Assembly: GCA_964019415.1 (NCBI GenBank)
Contig: OZ025886.1
Coordinates: 2,533,584 to 2,597,583 of the forward strand
Length of the DNA stretch: 64,000 nt
From: Ianthella basta
Taxonomy: Eukaryota; Porifera; Demospongiae; Verongiida; Ianthellidae
Direction of reading: 5' to 3'
Notes under the pieces: generated by a model
The model's database searches: none
Told to the model about the DNA's origin: nothing
Seen by the model: only the letters and a program-made list of their open reading frames with translations
Position numbers and translations under genes: made by a program
Shown here: piece by piece, positions 60,401 to 64,000 of the stretch
Numbering within the stretch: position 1 is the first letter of the stretch
Layout: each line of letters begins with the position of its first letter

Positions 60401-61450
60401 GCACACAGCCATTGGCTATATTGAGTTACATAATAATATTAATTGAAATTGTACTTTCTTTGGCTATGCAATTGAAATTGCACTTTCTTGGGCTACGCAC
60501 TTCGACCGCGAGGAATTAGGATGCTGTTCTTGGCAGTGATGACGGCCATACCTCTACCTATAGTATATCATATGCTTGTGCTTCCTGCCTCTGGTGAGCA
60601 TGAAATTTGTGTCAGTTCATGGTGGCCTTTAATAGATCACACCACCCGGTGCAGTTGAAGATGCTGGCTTGCCTCTGTCGTATATAGGACGTGGGACTTC
60701 GAATCGCGGTCAGCATGAAGAGGGTGAGTGAGCATCTGTCTTGTAGCAGTAGCTCCAGTACCTCTCCATCGGGTGCAGACTACGAGCTGCTGTCCGTTAA
60801 TACATTGCTTCTGGCCGTTAATAGCTTTTCTCGGGGGGCACCTTTCAAAAGGTCGCGCCGCCGATGACAGTGGTGACCAATACCTACGATTATCAAGAAA
60901 TGCTGCTAGTACCCTGAGTACTTTCCAATGATAGTAGACTCCACCCGATTCGTGCACAGGTTAGAAGGATCGAGCGTCCGTTAGTAGGTGGCGGCCGTTA
61001 ATTGATATCCTACCCTACTCACCAATTCGCAGACTTGCACAGCGGCGTAGGAACCATATAATCAGGGTGGGCTTGAGCCCCCTTGGATTGAAGTGAGGGG
61101 GGCTCAGCCACCCTTAGAAAATTAGCTGTACAGCCTATAATTGACTCAATTATTGCAGAGCCTATAGGCTAAACACTTAGCAGATGCATTTTGGTATCAA
61201 TGGGCAATGATAAGATTGATTGAACCGGGCTATCCACAGCTTGATCATTGTACCTTAAAGTTGATTCAGCCCCCCTAACTTGAACCATCTTCCTACACTA
61301 CTGACAATGCACCCAGTAAAGACACTACTTCAGAATTTAGGTTCAGATTAAGAGCATTGACGATCGATGCATTTGGATGTGCCAGGCTAACTTACTTTGA
61401 ACTCTTGCCCAGATCAACACCACAAGCAGTGACTTGACCAAATGCACATG
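51987..61450 (-). CDS. Receptor gene C: complete Ig-Ig-Ig/FN3/EGF single-pass receptor, 810 aa
   Basis: Complete minus-strand model: exons 61396-61450 (signal peptide), 59764-60093 (Ig1), 59081-59299 (Ig2), 58516-58806 (Ig3), 58101-58430 (FN3), 57439-57495, 56712-56869, 56206-56368, 54733-54794, 54357-54612 (FN3-like), 54050-54097 (half EGF), 53553-53648 (EGF), 52586-52682 (transmembrane), 52439-52481 and 51987-52214 (tail). Lengths sum to 2433 nt with no internal stop. The membrane segment reads LAVTGSLLVLSCIMFVVGLC, followed by basic CYKCRR. The tail is about 90 residues, mostly acidic, with one tyrosine in GGYVMQ near the end. Extracellular N-glycosylation sites are dense. Start: ATG at 61450 (MCILVKSLL...). 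The upstream ATG that matches gene A's start at 61475 is out of frame because of a one-base insertion in an A run near 61440. The plan suggests adhesion or recognition; I do not recognise a named orthologue. Confidence 0.87.
55065..56050 (-). mobile_element. Duplicate of the same LINE relic in receptor gene C
   Basis: Matches 32500-33480 closely, including SEGIETVRHILSQCQPKG and VRENQCVKILWDVPIPTG in one open frame. It differs by small indels and a poly-G run near 55218. Same intron and orientation as in gene B, so it was copied by segmental duplication rather than inserted twice. Confidence 0.6.
57370..57402. repeat. (GT)n microsatellite in an intron of gene C
   Basis: About 16 GT units just upstream (plus strand) of the small 57439-57495 exon. 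Confidence 0.9.
57598..57905. mobile_element. MITE-like element with GGATCCAGGGGG / GGCTTGAGCCCCC
   Basis: Starts GGGGTGGATCCAGGGG, has an inner GGGGGCTTGAGCCCCC palindrome and ends GGGCTGGATCTGCCAC, an imperfect inverted match of the start. Non-coding. A related GGGCTTGAGCCCCC block lies at about 61070. Confidence 0.5.
59322..59526. mobile_element. Near-perfect foldback element with hammerhead-like core, in an intron of gene C
   Basis: An almost complete palindrome of 205 bp. The right half reads CTGAAGA (59439-59445), a GACCAG/CTGGTC stem, then GAAAC (59464-59468) and GTC, matching the hammerhead consensus CUGANGA...GAAA. The left half is its inverted copy with a changed core. A 13-bp duplication (ATTG[T/C]AGATATAA) flanks it at 59308-59320 and 59527-59539. 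The same intron in gene A (near 6720-6750) is the uninterrupted site. Confidence 0.8.
60094..61395 (-). other. Intron 1 of receptor gene C
   Basis: Holds a repeat end (60218-60262), a GC-rich stretch of unknown nature (60480-61060) and a GGGCTTGAGCCCCC block (about 61070). No exon seen. Confidence 0.55.
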
Positions 61451-62629
61451 ACATCGATGTCCTTCACCTCTCATAGCCACTAGTCCTTTATGGTCCCAGA
61501 TAACCTAGGATACAGTGTCATATACGAAGTATACAAACCTAGATCACCCAAGTTCTTTTATTCACATTTACACTGTGGCTTGACCTTATCGACTCTATGG
61601 CTGCATGATCAAATTATGGAAGCCCTGGATGCAGACCATTTGTGAGGAAGCGCTGCTGTGTGGCTGTACATGATCCCATGGAGTTCTAGCTGAGGGAGGC
61701 AGTTGTACATTCTCACAGGTCACGAGGTCCACATCCATGAGTGACAATGACACTTGTAGTACTACAACTAATTGTCAGAAAATGACATGTACTTGACTGG
61801 CATAATTATCACTATTTAACTAATACTTGACATGGACTGAATTTCATCTATTAGTAAACAGTCCCTCCTTTATTATGTCATGTGCAATGCGCATGCGAGC
61901 CTATAATTATTGTTGTTACAGTATTCTTGTTAATACAAATGAGTACTTATTAGTTGTTGTATTCTTCGCAAGTAGCAGCACATTTGGTTCTCAGCGATCA
62001 TGAATATTTGTGACCAATTTATAATTCTCTTCAAGCCTAATTGGCATGCCTATCACTCATTCTCTGCAAAATGCAAGCTCAGCCGCCTAGTTGCAAGCAC
62101 ATGCACCAAGCAAGCTGCTACATGGCACTCATTCTTTGAAAGTTCATAATAAAGAAACAGCTATATAGCTAGTACAACTGCATTTGCTCCAATGTTTGAT
62201 GCACAAGGATGCTCGCCGAAATCTGCATTACACCTGGCACTTCCCGGCTGTGGGGTTGTGCAGGCCTTCAAATTAGCTGCCGTTTAACGACTGCTGGATT
62301 GTTGTACCCATGCAGATGGCAACCAATGGCGATTTTAACAGGCTACATGCACACATGGAGGAATGAAAAAATTCATCTCTTCCCGTCTTCCTCTCCTTTA
62401 TGTATGAAGCTACATTGATTAAATGCTACTTGACAAACAAAACATGTATAGCTATAAACAGAGAGTCATTTGTGTGACACGTGGAAGTGTTCTCATCTCA
62501 GGAAAGGCATGTCGAATTCGCCAGTGATTGAGCCATACAAGGCCTCTGTGCATAATAAGCAGTTTATAACATTCTTTCAGAAACTATATTCCCTAGCTAT
62601 GTTATCAACCCTGCATGACCATCACTAAC

Positions 62630-62960
62630 CTACATGACCCTCAGTGTCAATTGAGTTGACTCTGCCACTCTGCTACAATAATTGCAGAGTATAGCAGGCG
62701 CAGTTAGTGATATCAAGCACAGGCAGCCTATAATATTGTACCAATCCTCAGTGTAACTGAAGTCATATAAATATTTGTCAACCAGTGCAGATATCTCTTC
62801 ATTCTTGGTGTCCTTTGCATAGCTATTAGCTGCAGCACTAGTGGAGGGCTGCGATTCAGAGAAGCTAGTGGCATCAAAGTCAGTAAGGTCACTGCCCTTC
62901 ATTGATGGACTGAACGTCCTTCTCTCCGAGCTTCTCTGAGCAAAGCCTACATTTTATGTC
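62630..62960 (-). pseudogene. Decayed paralogue of the 47955 C-terminal exon
   Basis: Reads LCSEKLGEKDVQSINEG, then, one frame over, SDLTDFDATSFSESQPSTSA, parallel to 47955-48130. A single extra G (GGGCAG against GGCAG) near 62895 breaks the frame. The TGTAG acceptor at its 5' side is kept. It lies upstream of receptor gene C exactly as the 47955 copy lies upstream of gene B, so both were carried by the tandem duplication. Confidence 0.5.
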
Positions 62961-64000
62961 AGCTGAAGGAACCACCAATGATACACTTGGCGTAATTATG
63001 CCAGTTTGCTTTACTTGGACGTTTCCATAATTATACAGAACCCAAGCTATTGCAACTTGTGCCATGATGACATGTGCAAACATGTCATTGGTGTACTTGG
63101 GGGGGGTCGGGGGGGGGGGGGGGCTTTGTTTCACCCAGTGGTGGCGGTTGAAACCCAATATATGTGAAACAGGTGTCTCTGGCTTTCCAGGAAGACTAGT
63201 AGGAAAGCAATCACTGGTTGCCACTCCTCTGGCCTCGCCTTGCTTCACTGATCATGAGACACTGGCCAACCACACTGGCACAGCAGGCAGGTATATGGCT
63301 AATATGCATGCAGTATATAGGCTAGCAGAAAGCAATCAGTGCAGCTGGTCGCCACTTCTCTGGCCTGCCCTTGCCCCACTGAGACACTGGCCAACACTGG
63401 CACAGCAGGCAGGCTTGGCGTGATACCCATGATTTGTATCTGCTAAAATGCATGTAGTATATAGCTTGGAACCACAGTTCCCTCCCCTTGAAGAAATTTC
63501 CAAATGCATTTTATATGCTGACATCTGTAGTGAGGAGGGGAAGGAGTGACATAATTGCCTAGATAAGTGTGAAAGATCAAACAGCTTGCGCAGAGGGGGC
63601 AGGAATAAATGTGGAATAATCACCTCAGAAGCTGTTGTGGATTGGTATACATCCACTGAAAATGGAGAGAAATTCATCAAAACCAGAATAGCCCACTCAT
63701 CCAACCAACAAGAGTGTGTATCAGACTAGTGGCTATGCAATTATAAGGTGGCACAGATCAACCTCAAGCAGCAGATATGGATATGCGTATGTACTGTACC
63801 AACTTTTACTTCTGGATGTACAGTCTAGTTGGCACTAGCAAGTGCACCACCGAGCACTGCAAGCCTTAGAAGGCATCCTTAGTACTCAATTATTCACATG
63901 CACGTCTTGATGTATTGGTTGATGTTTGCCTTAATTAGTTACACAGTTTTGACTCTTCATCATAATTATTATTTTAAATGACTCAAATAATTGTGAAAGT
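62961..64000. other. Right end of window, no gene resolved
   Basis: Contains a poly-G tract (63101-63123) and a tandem-like recurrence of GGCCTCGCCTTGC/GGCCTGCCCTTGC with CACTGGCACAGCAGGCAGG (63230-63415). A possible minus-strand exon near 63633-63657 (TTTTCAG acceptor, DVYQSTTASE, GTGATT donor) is too short to assign. Confidence 0.4.

Overview
The window reads as animal nuclear DNA: intron-rich genes with GT/AG junctions, long CA/GT microsatellites, non-LTR and LTR retrotransposons, MITE-like foldback elements, and clear orthologues of SMARCE1 (BAF57) and DCAF10. A marine invertebrate is likely, and a sponge is my best guess. The guess rests on the mixture of Ig/FN3/EGF surface-receptor arrays and a cysteine-rich multi-pass membrane protein; no single marker proves it. 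All exon models below were built by hand from splice sites and reading phase. Every complete model sums to a multiple of three.

Layout. (1) 1-10636, minus strand: receptor gene A (signal peptide, three Ig-like domains, FN3-like domains, EGF). Its 3' end lies off the left edge and it carries an extra internally duplicated FN3-like/EGF module. (2) 12834-14780, plus strand: a cysteine-rich multi-pass membrane protein interrupted by one in-frame TGA. (3) 16493-25757, minus strand: SMARCE1, seven coding exons, 356 aa. Its 5.9-kb second intron holds, on the opposite strand, two paralogous small membrane-protein genes (19614-20518 and 21277-23102). The second has an expanded 23-residue repeat, each unit carrying NPAY. 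(4) 25855-27195, plus strand: intronless DCAF10, head-to-head with SMARCE1 across 97 bp. (5) 28996-47427, minus strand: receptor gene B, with the same exon plan, broken by a young full-length Ty3/gypsy element (35781-40386) inserted in an FN3 exon. (6) 47955-49288, minus strand: unrecognised C-terminal exons. (7) 49505-50735: a duplicated 3' fragment of SMARCE1, fused at a CA repeat to a second copy of the receptor 3' flank. (8) 51987-61450, minus strand: receptor gene C, complete at 810 aa. (9) 62630-63000: a decayed second copy of the exons in (6).

The receptor genes form a tandem array. Intact genes, a transposon-broken gene, an orphan Ig exon (11095-11376) and segmental-duplication scars lie side by side, as in fast-evolving cell-surface recognition clusters. 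A role in recognition is inference only. Three small foldback elements with hammerhead-ribozyme-like cores, flanked by 13-15 bp target duplications, can be dated against empty sites in the paralogues.
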